Origin: Tragulus kanchil | Lineage: Eukaryota > Chordata > Mammalia > Artiodactyla > Tragulidae | Reading direction: 5' to 3' | Assembly: GCA_022376925.1 (NCBI GenBank) | Contig: JAIOJX010000025.1 | Coordinates: 7,533,141-7,597,140 of the forward strand | Length of the DNA stretch: 64,000 nt | Shown here: in pieces, positions 46,055-56,275 of the stretch | How positions within the stretch are numbered: the stretch's first letter is position 1 | How the letters are laid out: every line of letters begins with the position of its first letter | Translations under genes and position numbers: made by a program | The notes under the pieces: model-generated | Told to the model about the DNA's origin: nothing | The model's database searches: none | Seen by the model: the letters and a program-made list of their open reading frames with translations, nothing else

Positions 46055-47052
46055 CTTATTTTTATAAGTAAATAAGTAACATGTAAATTTTTAAAATACT
46101 TTATTAATTTAAAAAATTTAAATAGAACAAGGTTCTACTTTTATCACTCTATATGAGGATTTACCTTGGGCTTCAGTATTTAGACAACGTATAATTTTTA
46201 CCTCTTGCTTGGGCCTTGGTATTGTGGAAGTTGGGTAACCAAATACCTATTTCAATGTCATGTATTATTCTATCCCAGGGAGTTTTCTGAAATTGGTATG
46301 CATAAAATGAAAACCATATGAGATGGAAATTAAGAGGCAATTTTATTATCTCACAGACAGTTTTGTTGTTCAAATGCTACCTTTGTAGATTCAACATTTA
46401 ATGAGAAATACTTTCAAGTGAGTTATATTAAGAATAAAAAATTGTAAGTAAGGTAATAATCTGAAGTCTGTATATAGACTTTGTGGCACTGTTTCATTGA
46501 GAATGCATTATTACCATTGATCAAATTTCCAAGTCCATGAGTTTAAGAGAAACTACGTCTTCATTTTAGTTGCTATTAGGGAAGAAAACAAATTTAGTAG
46601 TGCAGCAGCAACTGTACCTCCAGAAGTGGCCAAGAAGGTCTCTTGCACCACTCACTTCAGTTGAAAGAATTGAACTGCTTGGTAATTAAAAATGCCCAGT
46701 ATAGTTTTCCATAGCTGCTGACAGTGTTTTAAAATGATTATCTCTGCACTACAAAGTCAAACTTGTAAAACGTGGCTAATAAATTTTAATAATAAAATTT
46801 TAATTATAACAAATTTAAATGTATTTCATATAATTACATCCCAGAAGTCATTTTGTGATGGTGATATTTGGCTTCAGCCTTGAGCTTAGCCACCTATTGA
46901 TTTTTAACATTTAATATTTAATCAAAATGTCTAGTCAGGACATCTCTATTTTCTTATAAACATTTTTAGTATTCTAAATGCAAATACGAGCAACTATCAA
47001 TAAATATTCTAATTTTTCCCTTTCTAATATATGCGTCACTTTGTATTTTAAT
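46055..47052. other. Intergenic DNA, nothing recognised
   Basis: AT-rich unique sequence. The 66-codon minus frame at 46173-46373 has no domain. Confidence 0.4.
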
Positions 47053-47394
47053 ATGCTAGCTTCAAAATACAATCCAGAGTCTTACTTTTGCACGACAAAG
47101 GCAAATACTAACTAAAAGAAAGCTCTTGTAGGATTCACATATTAGATGTAGTAGAATTCAATGTGAAAAACCCTATGAAGGGGGATAAAAGAGATGTTTT
47201 ATATAGGTAAAAAGGATAAGTAACCAATAATAGCCATGAGTTTTTATGGTTTTCTAACAGCATGGCTTCCAAATTAAGTAAAAGTTGATAAAGTTACAAA
47301 GAATAATAGACATGTCTAGAATCCCACCATGAGATTCTTACATATCTCTCTCAGGAAAGAATGAATGAAGTTAATGAAATGTAAATAAGAATAT

Positions 47395-47935
47395 AGAGAA
47401 GTTGGATAACCTGGTTACCAAATTTGCTCAAGTAGATACACAGGGAGAAAGCATTATACCTAACAAAGAAAAAATACATATTCATTTCAAACACATGCAG
47501 AGCATTCCTCCAAATTACCTATATACTGACAAAGGAAATATCAACAAATTCCAAAGGTTAACACTACATAGGCCATGCTTTTTGACCACAGGGCAAGACA
47601 ATTAGAGATTAATAACAAAAATACATTCAGAAAAGCCACATTTGTAGATTAAAAAATTAACATTTTAAGGTAAGTATTAGCTGAAAAAAAGAAATCAAAA
47701 TGAAAAATTCAAATGATTCAGAACAGAACAAAACTAAAAGCTCTTAATATTAAAAATAATATATAAAATCAATGAATAAAACTTTCAACTGAAGATGCAG
47801 ATATATGCAAAAATAATCAGAGATTAATGAAACAAAACTAAAAGTTAACAGTAATTAAAATAAACTGAAAGAAATAATATGCAGAATAAAAATACAAAGT
47901 GATTTCAGATACAGGAAAAATCTTTAATTATAAGA
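47395..47935 (+). mobile_element. Old L1 ORF2 (endonuclease region) relic
   Basis: Plus-strand decayed L1: ATTCATTTCAAACACATGCA, TGACCACAGGGCAAGACAAT and TAGAGATTAATAACAAAAAT correspond to the C-terminal end of the EN domain region (the SDH-type position). Frames are broken. The 67-codon frame at 47402-47605 is a remnant of ORF2. Confidence 0.7.
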
Positions 47936-47940
47936 GAGTA

Positions 47941-48136
47941 CAGGTGCTTCCCTGGTGATCTAGTGGCTAATAATCTACCTACCAATGCGGGGGACACAGA
48001 TTTGATCACCTGCTGCAGAGCAACTAAGTCCATGGGCCACAACTACTGACCCAGCACTCTAAAGCCCATGCTCTGCCCCAAGAGAAGTCACCGCAATCGG
48101 AAGCCAGGGCACTGTAAGGAAGATAACTTCTACTCA
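47941..48136 (+). mobile_element. CHR-2-like SINE, cut by the D13 junction
   Basis: Head and body only: GTGCTTCCCTGGTGATCTAG, GGGCCACAACTACTGAC, GAAGTCACCGCAATCGG. The complete element is at 49035-49303; this copy lacks its 3' end because copy A of D13 stops there. Confidence 0.8.
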
Positions 48137-48489
48137 TTGCCACTTAAATGCTAGCTTCAAAATACAATCCAGAGTCTTACTTTTGCACGACAAAGGCAAA
48201 TACTAACTAAAAGAAAGCTCTTGTAGGATTCACATATTAGATGTAGTAGAATTCAATGTGAAAAACCCTATGAAGGGGGATAAAAGAGATGTTTTATATA
48301 GGTAAAAGGATAAGTAACCAATAATAGCCATGAGTTTTTATGGTTTTCTAACAGCATGGCTTCCAAATTAAGTAAAAGTTGATAAAGTTACAAAGAATAA
48401 TAGACATGTCTAGAATCCCACCATGAGATTCTTACATATCTCTCTCAGGAAAGAATGAATGAAGTTAATGAAATGTAAATAAGAATATA

Positions 48490-49028
48490 GAGAAGTTGGA
48501 TAACCTGGTTACCAAATTTGCTCAAGTAGATACACAGGGAGAAAGCATTATACCTAACAAAGAAAAAATACATATTCATTTCAAACACATGCAGAGCATT
48601 CCTCCAAATTACCTATATACTGACAAAGGAAATATCAACAAATTCCAAAGGTTAACACTACATAGGCCATGCTTTTTGACCACAGGGCAAGACAATTAGA
48701 GATTAATAACAAAAATACATTCAGAAAAGCCACATTTGTAGATTAAAAAGTTAACATTTTAAGGTAAGTATTAGCTGAAAAAAAGAAATCAAAATGAAAA
48801 ATTCAAATGATTCAGAACAGAACAAAACTAAAAGCTCTTAATATTAAAAATAATATATAAAATCAATGAATAAAACTTTCAACTGAAGATGCAGATATAT
48901 GCAAAAATAATCAGAGATTAATGAAACAAAACTAAAAGTTAACAGTAATTAAAATAAACTGAAAGAAATAATATGCAGAATAAAAATACAAAGTGATTTC
49001 AGATACAGGAAAAATCTTTAATTATAAG
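48490..49028 (+). mobile_element. Second copy of the old L1 relic (within D13)
   Basis: Same as 47395-47935 at an offset of 1094 bp. Confidence 0.7.
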
Positions 49029-49034
49029 AGAGTA

Positions 49035-49303
49035 CAGGTGCTTCCCTGGTGATCTAGTGGCTAATAATCTACCTACCAATGCGGGGGACACAGATTTGAT
49101 CACCTGCTGCAGAGCAACTAAGTCCATGGGCCACAACTACTGACCCAGCACTCTAAAGCCCATGCTCTGCCCCAAGAGAAGTCACCGCAATCGGAAGCCA
49201 GGGCACTGTAAGGAAGATAACTTCTACTCACCACAACTAGAGAAAGCTTGCGCACATCAATGAAGACCCAGTGTAACTAAAAATAGATAAAATAAATCTT
49301 TAA
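49035..49303 (+). mobile_element. CHR-2-like SINE, classical body, complete
   Basis: Head GTGCTTCCCTGGTGATCTAG, body CCACAACTACTGACCCAGCA, CAACTAGAGAAAGCTTGCGC, tail AAATAGATAAAATAAATCTT. This is the classical CHR-2 organisation, older than types A and B. The 3' part recurs at 50337-50440 because D14 begins within it. Confidence 0.85.
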
Positions 49304-49639
49304 GAAAGATAATAATGCCTATACTTTTGTGCCAATAATTTGAAAAGCATAAATGGAAAGTTCCTACAATTTTGCAGGAAAATACAAATTTCTAAAATAG
49401 TTTAAGAAGATATAGAAGACTTAAATGACAGAAATGGAAATAACTGTCTCTTTCCGACTGCTCTCCCACCAGTGGCACCAGACCTGGGCAATTTTGTAGG
49501 TCATTTCTACCAGGTCTCTAAGGAACAGATAGTTCTCTTAGCAGTTTTAGAGCATAAATGGATATTGGAAGCCACATAACTCATTTTATGAGGTATAACT
49601 CTGATAAAAAAAATGCCCTCGGAGAATCAATAAGCAAAT

Positions 49640-49985
49640 ATCCTTCATGGATACAAATATAAGAATATGTAAAATATTAATAAACTAAATAATACAAAGT
49701 ATTAAAAATAGGATTTGTGTTTCTTAAAATTAGGCCAGGTAGCATTTGCCCCAGGAATACTAATAAAGTTCAGAATTAGACCAGATTTGAAGCAGTGTAA
49801 CTCATTCCAGAAGACATTAAAGGAGGATTCATATAAACTTTTTAAGGGAAGTCAAAAATGCTTTTGATTAAATTCAACATCCATTTATGAAATAAACTCT
49901 TATAAAAACAAGAAGCACCCTTAACCTGATAAAGATGAGCTGCCAAAACCCAACAGTAAACACCAGACTTAATTCTGAAATGGCC
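49640..49985 (+). mobile_element. Old L1 ORF2 relic
   Basis: Decayed L1 reverse-transcriptase region on the plus strand: TTTTGATTAAATTCAACATC, CATTTATGAAATAAACTCTT and CCTTAACCTGATAAAGATGA, the region preceding the RT core. Contains stops. A second copy is at about 50778-51123. Confidence 0.7.
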
Positions 49986-50336
49986 GGGCTTAGGGCGAGG
50001 CATGTGAGGGCCTCACTGTAGGCGCAGAGTGTAAAGAGGTACCAAGAAACTCAGTAACCAAGATAAAGAATATTTTTATGCAATTTAAACAATAAATATT
50101 AATACAAAAAAAGTCATGATAGCTTTAGAATGCAGAACTTTTAAATGAAGACCAGGGGGCAAGCCTTGCTGGAGCCTGAGGCAGAGGAAGAACTATGTGG
50201 CCTGAGACAAATGTTTTCTTTTTAGGTTTTAATAAATGAATTTTCCCCAAAACATTAAAATATTTTAACAATTGTCAAAAAGGTATTAATAATGAAAATT
50301 ATCTACTGCCCAATTAAACCCTTTAAAGAAGTTGGG

Positions 50337-50440
50337 CAGGGCACTGTAAGGAAGATAACTTCTACTCACCACAACTAGAGAAAGCTTGACATCAATGAAG
50401 ACCCAGTGTAACTAAAAATAGATAAAATAAATCTTTAAGA
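50337..50440 (+). mobile_element. 3' part of the CHR-2-like SINE (start of D14 copy B)
   Basis: Same as the end of the SINE at 49199-49303, with a 3-bp deletion near 50388. It has no head and is a product of duplication D14. Confidence 0.8.
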
Positions 50441-50777
50441 AAGATAATAATGCCTATACTTTTGTGCCAATAATTTGAAAAGCATAAATGGAAAGTTCCT
50501 ACAATTTTGCAGGAAAATACAAATTTCTAAAATAGTTTAAGAAGATATAGAAGACTTAAATGACAGAAATGGAAATAACTGTCTCTTTCCGACTGCTCTC
50601 CCACCAGTGGCACCAGACCTGGGCAATTTTGTAGGTCATTTCTACCAGGTCTCTAAGGAACAGATAGTTCTCTTAGCAGTTTTAGAGCATAAATGGATAT
50701 TGGAAGCCACATAACTCATTTTATGAGGTATAACTCTGATAAAAAAAATGCCCTCGGAGAATCAATAAGCAAATATC

Positions 50778-51123
50778 CTTCATGGATACAAATATAAGAA
50801 TATGTAAAATATTAATAAACTAAATAATACAAAGTATTAAAAATAGGATTTGTGTTTCTTAAAATTAGGCCAGGTAGCATTTGCCCCAGGAATACTAATA
50901 AAGTTCAGAATTAGACCAGATTTGAAGCAGTGTAACTCATTCCAGAAGACATTAAAGGAGGATTCATATAAACTTTTTAAGGGAAGTCAAAAATGCTTTT
51001 GATTAAATTCAACATCCATTTATGAAATAAACTCTTATAAAAACAAGAAGCACCCTTAACCTGATAAAGATGAGCTGCCAAAACCCAACAGTAAACACCA
51101 GACTTAATTCTGAAATGGCCGGG
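50778..51123 (+). mobile_element. Second copy of the old L1 relic (within D14)
   Basis: Same as 49640-49985, offset about 1135-1138 bp. Confidence 0.65.
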
Positions 51124-51529
51124 CTTAGGGCGAGGCATGTGAGGGCCTCACTGTAGGCGCAGAGTGTAAAGAGGTACCAAGAAACTCAGTAACCAAGATA
51201 AAGAATATTTTTATGCAATTTAAACAATAAATATTAATACAAAAAAAGTCATGATAGCTTTAGAATGCAGAACTTTTAAATGAAGACCAGGGGGCAAGCC
51301 TTGCTGGAGCCTGAGGCAGAGGAAGAACTATGTGGCCTGAGACAAATGTTTTTCTCAGGTTTATTTTCAGGTTTTTAATAAATGAATTTTCCCCCAAAAC
51401 ATTAAAATATTTTAACAATTGTCAAAAATTGGAAAGTAGATGTACTACAACTCACAATATTATTTTGTTTAAATATGTTATTTATACCAAAACCAGAATT
51501 CCACAGTTTAAGTTTTCAGTAACATTCTT

Positions 51530-51868
51530 TTTTTTTTTTTATTAAAGATTTATTTATTTATTTATTTACTTTGGGCGGGGGTCAGGTTGGGGAGGGAGGG
51601 GAGCGGGCGGGCCACTTCTATTGGTCTTTCATTTCTCTATCTTCATTCGTCTTTGTTCTTTGGCTCCTGTGGGCCTCCCATCGCAGTGGTGTCTGTCGTT
51701 GCAGAGCACTGGCTCTGGGCACATGCGCTCCAGAGCTCCGGCTCGGTGATTGGACACATCAGTCCAGCCGCTCCGCGGCACGTGGGATCTTCCCAGGCCA
51801 GGGCTCGAACCGGCGCCCCCTGCACTGCAAGGCGGTGTCCTTACCCACTGGACCACCAGGGGAAGCCC
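51530..51868 (-). mobile_element. CHR-like tRNA-Glu SINE, tail type A (complete)
   Basis: 339-bp minus-strand insertion with a perfect 14-bp target duplication TCAGTAACATTCTT (51516-51529 and 51869-51882). On the plus strand the A tail appears as T runs and TTTATTTATTTATTTAC, then a G-rich part, GAGCGGGCGGGCCACTTC, ATTGGTCTTTCATTTCTC and the head ACTGGACCACCAGGGGAAGC. Young in appearance. The 115-, 162- and 75-codon frames are shadows of this element. Confidence 0.92.
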
Positions 51869-51962
51869 TCAGTAACATTCTTAAACTCTGTTGCTTTGCC
51901 TCTCTCACTTTCAATTGAGAGAATGGCTATTTTTACAATTCTTCTTGGCCAAGTGACAATAT

Positions 51963-52042
51963 ATATATATTTTTTAAACCTTTATTTTGCTTTTAACTTT
52001 TACAGAGTTTTGTTGTTTACAGATATGTATGTTCCCAGATTA
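51963..52042 (-). mobile_element. 80-bp micro-insertion of the L1 3' end
   Basis: Minus-strand L1 3' terminal fragment (AAACCTTTATTTTGC on the plus strand, then ACAGAGTTTTGTTGTTTACA) flanked by a perfect 16-bp target duplication GGCCAAGTGACAATAT (51947-51962 and 52043-52058). It matches the end of the L1 at 57683 closely, so it was probably generated by the same young family with extreme 5' truncation. Confidence 0.9.
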
Positions 52043-52129
52043 GGCCAAGTGACAATATTAATTAGCCACTATTAGGATAAATAGGATGCAGAAATTAAAA
52101 GAAAGGTGAAAATATTCAAGAAAAATTTA

Positions 52130-52440
52130 ATCATTACAGTAAACTTAGAAACGAAGGAAAAAGCAGAATACCAAAAAAATAGGGGGACATCGAGTAAGAT
52201 GATGAATCAGATTTAATATGTTAATTCTGTAGTAACTGTAAAGTGGTTGATTTCTTGATTAGCAAAGATTATTGGATTAAGTAAAAAGAAAGGTATCCTG
52301 TATATACTGTTTGCAAGCGATATACTCGTAACAATAAATGTAATAAAAAAGAGAGCAGGGTTGCTATAATAAAGTGGAAAAAAGCAGAGCTCAAAGGAAA
52401 ATGCTTCAAAGACATAAAATTTTAAAAAACTATAATAACA
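52130..52440 (+). mobile_element. Old L1 fragment
   Basis: Plus-strand decayed L1 (GAGAGCAGGGTTGCTATAAT, GAAAGGTATCCTGTATATAC) corresponding to the N-terminal endonuclease region. No intact frame. Continues after the SINE at 53880-54240. Confidence 0.6.
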
Positions 52441-52449
52441 TTTAGCTTC

Positions 52450-52551
52450 TTTTTTTTAGATTGTGCTGGGTCTTTTTTGTGGCACATAGGCTTCTCTAGT
52501 TGTGACCCAAGGGCTCAGTAGCTGTGGTGCAAGGGCTTAGTTGACTCATGG
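52450..52551 (-). mobile_element. CHR-2-like SINE, cut by the D15 junction
   Basis: Tail and part of the body only (TTGTGGCACATAGGCTTC, TTGACTCATGG). The full copy is at 53672-53868. Confidence 0.75.
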
Positions 52552-52750
52552 TATGTGGCCTGAGACAAATGTTTTCTCAGGTTTATTTTCAGGTTTTAAT
52601 AAATGAATTTTCCCCCAAAACATTAAAATATTTTAACAATTGTCAAAAATTGGAAAGTAGATGTACTACAACTCACAATATTATTTTGTTTAAATATGTT
52701 ATTTATACCAAAACCAGAATTCCACAGTTTAAGTTTTCAGTAACATTCTT

Positions 52751-53089
52751 TTTTTTTTTTTATTAAAGTTTTTTTTTTTTTTTTTTTTACTTGGGGGGGG
52801 GGTGGGGTTGGGGAGGGGGGGGAGCGGGCGGGCCACTTCTATTGGTCTTTCATTTCTCTATTTTCATCCGTCTTTGTTCTTTGGCTCCTGTGGGCCTCCC
52901 ATCGCAGTGGTGTCTGTCGTTGCAGAGCACTGGCTCTGGGCACATGCGCTCCAGAGCTCCGGCTCGGTGATTGGACACATCAGTCCAGCCGCTCCGCGGC
53001 ACGTGGGATCTTCCCAGGCCAGGGCTCGAACCGGCGCCCCCTGCACTGCAAGGCGGTGTCCTTACCCACTGGACCACCAGGGGAAGCCC
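52751..53089 (-). mobile_element. Second copy of the type A SINE (within D15)
   Basis: Same insertion as 51530-51868, but the tail is a pure T run and the G-rich section is altered. The body and target duplication (52737-52750, 53090-53103) are intact. Confidence 0.85.
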
Positions 53090-53183
53090 TCAGTAACATT
53101 CTTAAACTCTGTTGCTTTGCCTCTCTCACTTTCAATTGAGAGAATGGCTATTTTTACAATTCTTCTTGGCCAAGTGACAATAT

Positions 53184-53263
53184 ATATATATTTTTTAAAC
53201 CTTTATTTTGCTTTTAACTTTTACAGAGTTTTGTTGTTTACAGATATGTATGTTCCCAGATTA
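53184..53263 (-). mobile_element. Second copy of the 80-bp micro-L1 (within D15)
   Basis: Same as 51963-52042, offset 1221 bp. Confidence 0.88.
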
Positions 53264-53349
53264 GGCCAAGTGACAATATTAATTAGCCACTATTAGGATA
53301 AATAGGATGCAGAAATTAAAAGAAAGGTGAAAATATTCAAGAAAAATTT

Positions 53350-53660
53350 AATCATTACAGTAAACTTAGAAACGAAGGAAAAAGCAGAATACCAAAAAAA
53401 TAGGGGGACATCGAGTAAGATGATGAATCAGATTTAATATGTTAATTCTGTAGTAACTGTAAAGTGGTTGATTTCTTGATTAGCAAAGATTATTGGATTA
53501 AGTAAAAAGAAAGGTATCCTGTATATACTGTTTGCAAGCGATATACTCGTAACAATAAATGTAATAAAAAAGAGAGCAGGGTTGCTATAATAAAGTGGAA
53601 AAAAGCAGAGCTCAAAGGAAAATGCTTCAAAGACATAAAATTTTTAAAAAAACTATAATA
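53350..53660 (+). mobile_element. Second copy of the old L1 fragment (within D15)
   Basis: Same as 52130-52440, offset about 1221 bp. Confidence 0.6.
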
Positions 53661-53671
53661 ACATTTAGCTT

Positions 53672-53868
53672 CTTCTTTTTTTTAGATTGTGCTGGGTCTT
53701 TTTTGTGGCACATAGGCTTCTCTAGTTGTGACCCAAGGGCTCAGTAGCTGTGGTGCAAGGGCTTAGTTGACTCATGGTATGTGAGATCTTAATTTCCTTC
53801 CAAGGATGGAACCTGTGTCCCCTGCATTAGAAGGCAAATTCTTAATCACTGGACCACCAGGAAGTCCC
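53672..53868 (-). mobile_element. CHR-2-like SINE, full copy
   Basis: Minus-strand element ending (head) ACTGGACCACCAGGAAGTCC at 53849-53868, body GGATGGAACCTGTGTCCCC, tail TTAGATTGTGCTGGG. Inserted in an old L1 that resumes at about 53880. Confidence 0.8.
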
Positions 53869-53879
53869 AACATTCAGCT

Positions 53880-54240
53880 TTTGTTCATCTAACATAGGAG
53901 TGGAACATAGAACCAAAACTTTTTTAAAGGACCAAAGGAAAATTTGACAATCATAATCATAGTAGAAGACTAACACAGTTCTTTTAGATTTTGATGGATC
54001 AAATAAACCTGGGTACTTTAAAATATGTAACTACACGCTATGTTTAACTCCGCAGAGGATATACATCCTACTCAGGTGTCCATGAAACATTTACAGTAGT
54101 CAAATAGCTCAATAAATCTCTCAAACACAACAGGCCACATTCTCTATCACAGTATAGTAAAAATAGAAATTTACAATAAAAAGGAACAAGCACACAAGAC
54201 AAAATTTAGCAATACTGTGCTCTTCTAAGTAACTCTTGGA
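53880..54240 (+). mobile_element. Old L1 fragment, continuation
   Basis: Decayed endonuclease-region sequence: GAAAATTTGACAATCATAAT, GTTCTTTTAGATTTTGATGG, CAACAGGCCACATTCTCTAT. Same strand and order as 53350-53660, so one relic is interrupted by the SINE. Confidence 0.65.
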
Positions 54241-54274
54241 TTAGAGGGGGGAAAAATAAAAACTAAAATCACAC

Positions 54275-54715
54275 ATTGTTTCACACATATTTGGATACTA
54301 TGTGCCAAGCACTCTTGTGGGAGCTGAGAGAACAGTAGTGAACCAAGTTCCTCAGGGGAGTGTACAGTCTCACAGGGAAGACAACAATAGCAAAAAGCCA
54401 ATAAATGTCTGCATGGGAAGAGTAAACAAAGAAAAGTAAAGCTGGGGGAGTAGACAGGGATGGTGGTCAGGGAGAACCACTCTGAGGACTCAACACATAA
54501 GCAGGGAGGGACCCAGCAGTGTGTAAGGGCAGGTTACACGTCTACATGGGGAGGACACTCCAAGAGCAGGAAGCAGCCAGTGGACATCCTCAGGGGGACA
54601 AGCTGGCCCAGTGTGCTGGTGAGCACCCAGGACAAGAGGAAACGACTGGAGAGGAGGAGCCCAAGTTTTGTTCCAAGTGTGACAGAAAACTGTTGATGAG
54701 TGTGTCATTGGGAAG
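54275..54715 (+). mobile_element. Ancient repeat, same family as 36270 (left part)
   Basis: TGTTTCACACATATTTGG, ACTATGTGCCAAGCACTCTT, GAGTGTACAGTCTCACAGGG and later GGTGGTCAGGGAGAACCACT follow the same order as the element at 36270-36900. A GC-richer stretch with 67-78-codon frames at 54460-54722 is part of it. Diverged. Confidence 0.5.
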
Positions 54716-54734
54716 AATGTGATATGACATGTAT

Positions 54735-55070
54735 ATACTTTAATTTACTTTAGTTTAAAATTTTTGTTTATTTTATTGAGGTAGCATTGATTTATGACAT
54801 TATATAACTTTCATGTGGACCTCATTATATTTCTACTTCCGTATGCCCTGTAGTACGCTCACCATCAAAAATTTCCATCTGTCACCATACAGCCAATCCC
54901 CATTACCCATTTTGCCCCTCCCCAGCCCTTGCCCTTTCCCTTTTGGTAACCGTTACTTTGTTCTCTAGAGTCACATGTTTGTTTTGGTTTGGTCTGTTTA
55001 TTTTGGGTTTTGGTTTTTGCTTATTTTTTTGTATTTCACATATAAGTGAACTATATGACATATCTTTAAA
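54735..55070 (-). mobile_element. Old L1 3' UTR fragment
   Basis: Minus-oriented 3' UTR with TTTTATTGAGGTAGCATTGA, CATCTGTCACCATACAGCC and CACATATAAGTGAACTATAT. It separates the two halves of the ancient repeat. Confidence 0.75.
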
Positions 55071-55074
55071 AAGT

Positions 55075-55350
55075 CCCATCAGTAGGAAAACAAACTAGAA
55101 GCTGAAGGCAGCATGGGAGTCAGGAAGACAAGTTAGAATGCAGTGGCAGTAGCCTCAGCTGGAGTTGACCATGCTTTGGACAATCATGAGTACAGTGGAT
55201 GCAGGGAGAGGTGATTGAGTTCAGGATATATTTGGAAAGTAGAGATGATGCATTGGTTAACTGCTGAGAAAGAGGAGATTTAAGGAGCTCTATGTTTGTG
55301 GCCTGAGTAACTAAATGCATGGTGGTGTCACTCACTAAAAGGGAGAGGGA
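55075..55350 (+). mobile_element. Ancient repeat (right part)
   Basis: GACAAGTTAGAATGCAGTGG, GGATATATTTGGAAAGTAGA and TTTGTGGCCTGAGTAACTA fit the 3' half of the repeat seen at 36270. The L1 fragment before it is a nested insertion. Confidence 0.5.
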
Positions 55351-55364
55351 ACCACAAAATTGAA

Positions 55365-56275
55365 GGAGTGATGTGTACATTGGTATAGCCACTATGGAAA
55401 ACAGTATGGAGGTCCCTTATGAAACTAAAAATAGGGCTTCCTTGGTTGGTAAAGAGTCCGCCTTGCAACGCAGGGGGCACCGGTTCAATCCCTGGCCCAG
55501 GAAGTTCCCACATGCTGCAAAGTGGCTGGACCCGCATGCGCCCAGAGCCAGTGCTCTGCAACGGGAGAGGCCATTGCAATGGGAGGCCCACACAGGCCAA
55601 AGCATAAAGATGGATGAAAACAAATGATGACTTAGAGGCAAAAAAAAAAGAAAAAACTTAAAATAGAGTCACCATATGATGTAGCAATCCTATTCCTGGG
55701 CATCTTTCTGGAGAAAACTAGTTTGAGAAGATACATGAATCCCAGTGTTCCTGGCAGCACTATTTATGATAGGTAGGACCTGGAAGCAACCTAAATGCCC
55801 ATCAACAGAGGAATGGATAAAGATGTGGCACATACATACAGTGGACTATTCTTCAGCCATAAAAAGAATGAAATAATGCCATTTGCAACAACATGGATGG
55901 ACCTAGAAATTGTTACACTGAAGGAAGTAAGACTGAGAAAGTCAAGTATGTGGAATCTAAAATATGATACAAATCAATTTAGTAACAAAACAAAACAGAC
56001 TCACAGACACAGAAAACAAAGTTAGGGTTACCAAAGGGGAAAGTGGGGGAGGGATACATTAGTAGTTTGAGATTAGCAGATACAAACTACTATATATAAA
56101 ATAGATAAATAACAATCTCCTACTGTATAGCACAGAGAACTATATTCAGTATTTCATAATAACCTACAATGAAAAAGAAGTCATATATGCATAAGACAAT
56201 TTATTTGCTGTACACCAGAATCTAATACAACATTGTAAATCAACTATAGTTCAATAAAAATAAAGAAAAAAAATT
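55365..56275 (+). mobile_element. 5'-truncated L1 (ORF2 end and 3' UTR), plus strand
   Basis: Classical order: CCACTATGGAAAACAGTATGG, AATCCTATTCCTGGGCATC, CCCATCAACAGAGGAATGG, GTGGAATCTAAAATATGATA, TGTATAGCACAGAGAACTAT, AACATTGTAAATCAACTATA. Interrupted by a SINE at 55434-55654. Moderately diverged and not coding. Confidence 0.85.
55434..55654 (+). mobile_element. CHR-like SINE with an internal deletion
   Basis: Inserted in the L1 with an 11-bp duplication differing by one base (55423-55433 AACTAAAAATA, 55655-55665 AACTTAAAATA). The segment corresponding to ATGTGTCCAATT...TCTGGAGC in the copy at 45708 is missing (TGGACCCGCATGCGCCCAG joins directly). The tail with CTTAGAGGCAAAA resembles type B. 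Confidence 0.85.

Larger units (their letters stand above)
47053..49230 (+). repeat. Tandem ~1.08-kb duplication D13
   Basis: Copy A is 47053-48136 and copy B 48148-49230, spacer 48137-48147 (11 bp). They start ATGCTAGCTTCAAAATAC and end TAACTTCTACTCA. Differences: one A in the AAAA run near 47213 and an AAAATT/AAAGTT change near 47655. Copy A stops in the middle of a SINE; the SINE continues only after copy B. Confidence 0.95.
49199..51428 (+). repeat. Tandem ~1.09-kb duplication D14
   Basis: Copy A is 49199-50281 and copy B 50337-51428, spacer 50282-50336 (55 bp, the longest). They start CAGGGCACTGTAAGG and end CAATTGTCAAAAA. Differences: AGCTTGCGCACATC against AGCTTGACATC, and an insertion near 51349 (TTTTTCTCAGGTTTATTTTC, extending GTTTTC). 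Most likely unmerged contig ends. Confidence 0.92.
51329..53782 (+). repeat. Tandem ~1.22-kb duplication D15
   Basis: Copy A is 51329-52551 and copy B 52552-53782, joined through a shared TATGTGG. The longest unit in the window. Differences lie mostly in homopolymers of a SINE tail (ATTTATTTATTT becomes a pure T run, and the G-rich stretch is altered near 52790-52805) and in A/T runs near 53641 and 53676. Both carry the same type A SINE, the same micro-L1 and the same cut CHR-2-like SINE. Confidence 0.93.

Noticed and set aside
51587..52075. 162-codon frame and its copy of 164 codons at 52802-53296
   Set aside because: They run through a reverse-oriented CHR-like SINE and the L1 micro-insertion. 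The SINE-derived residues recur in many other frames of the window.
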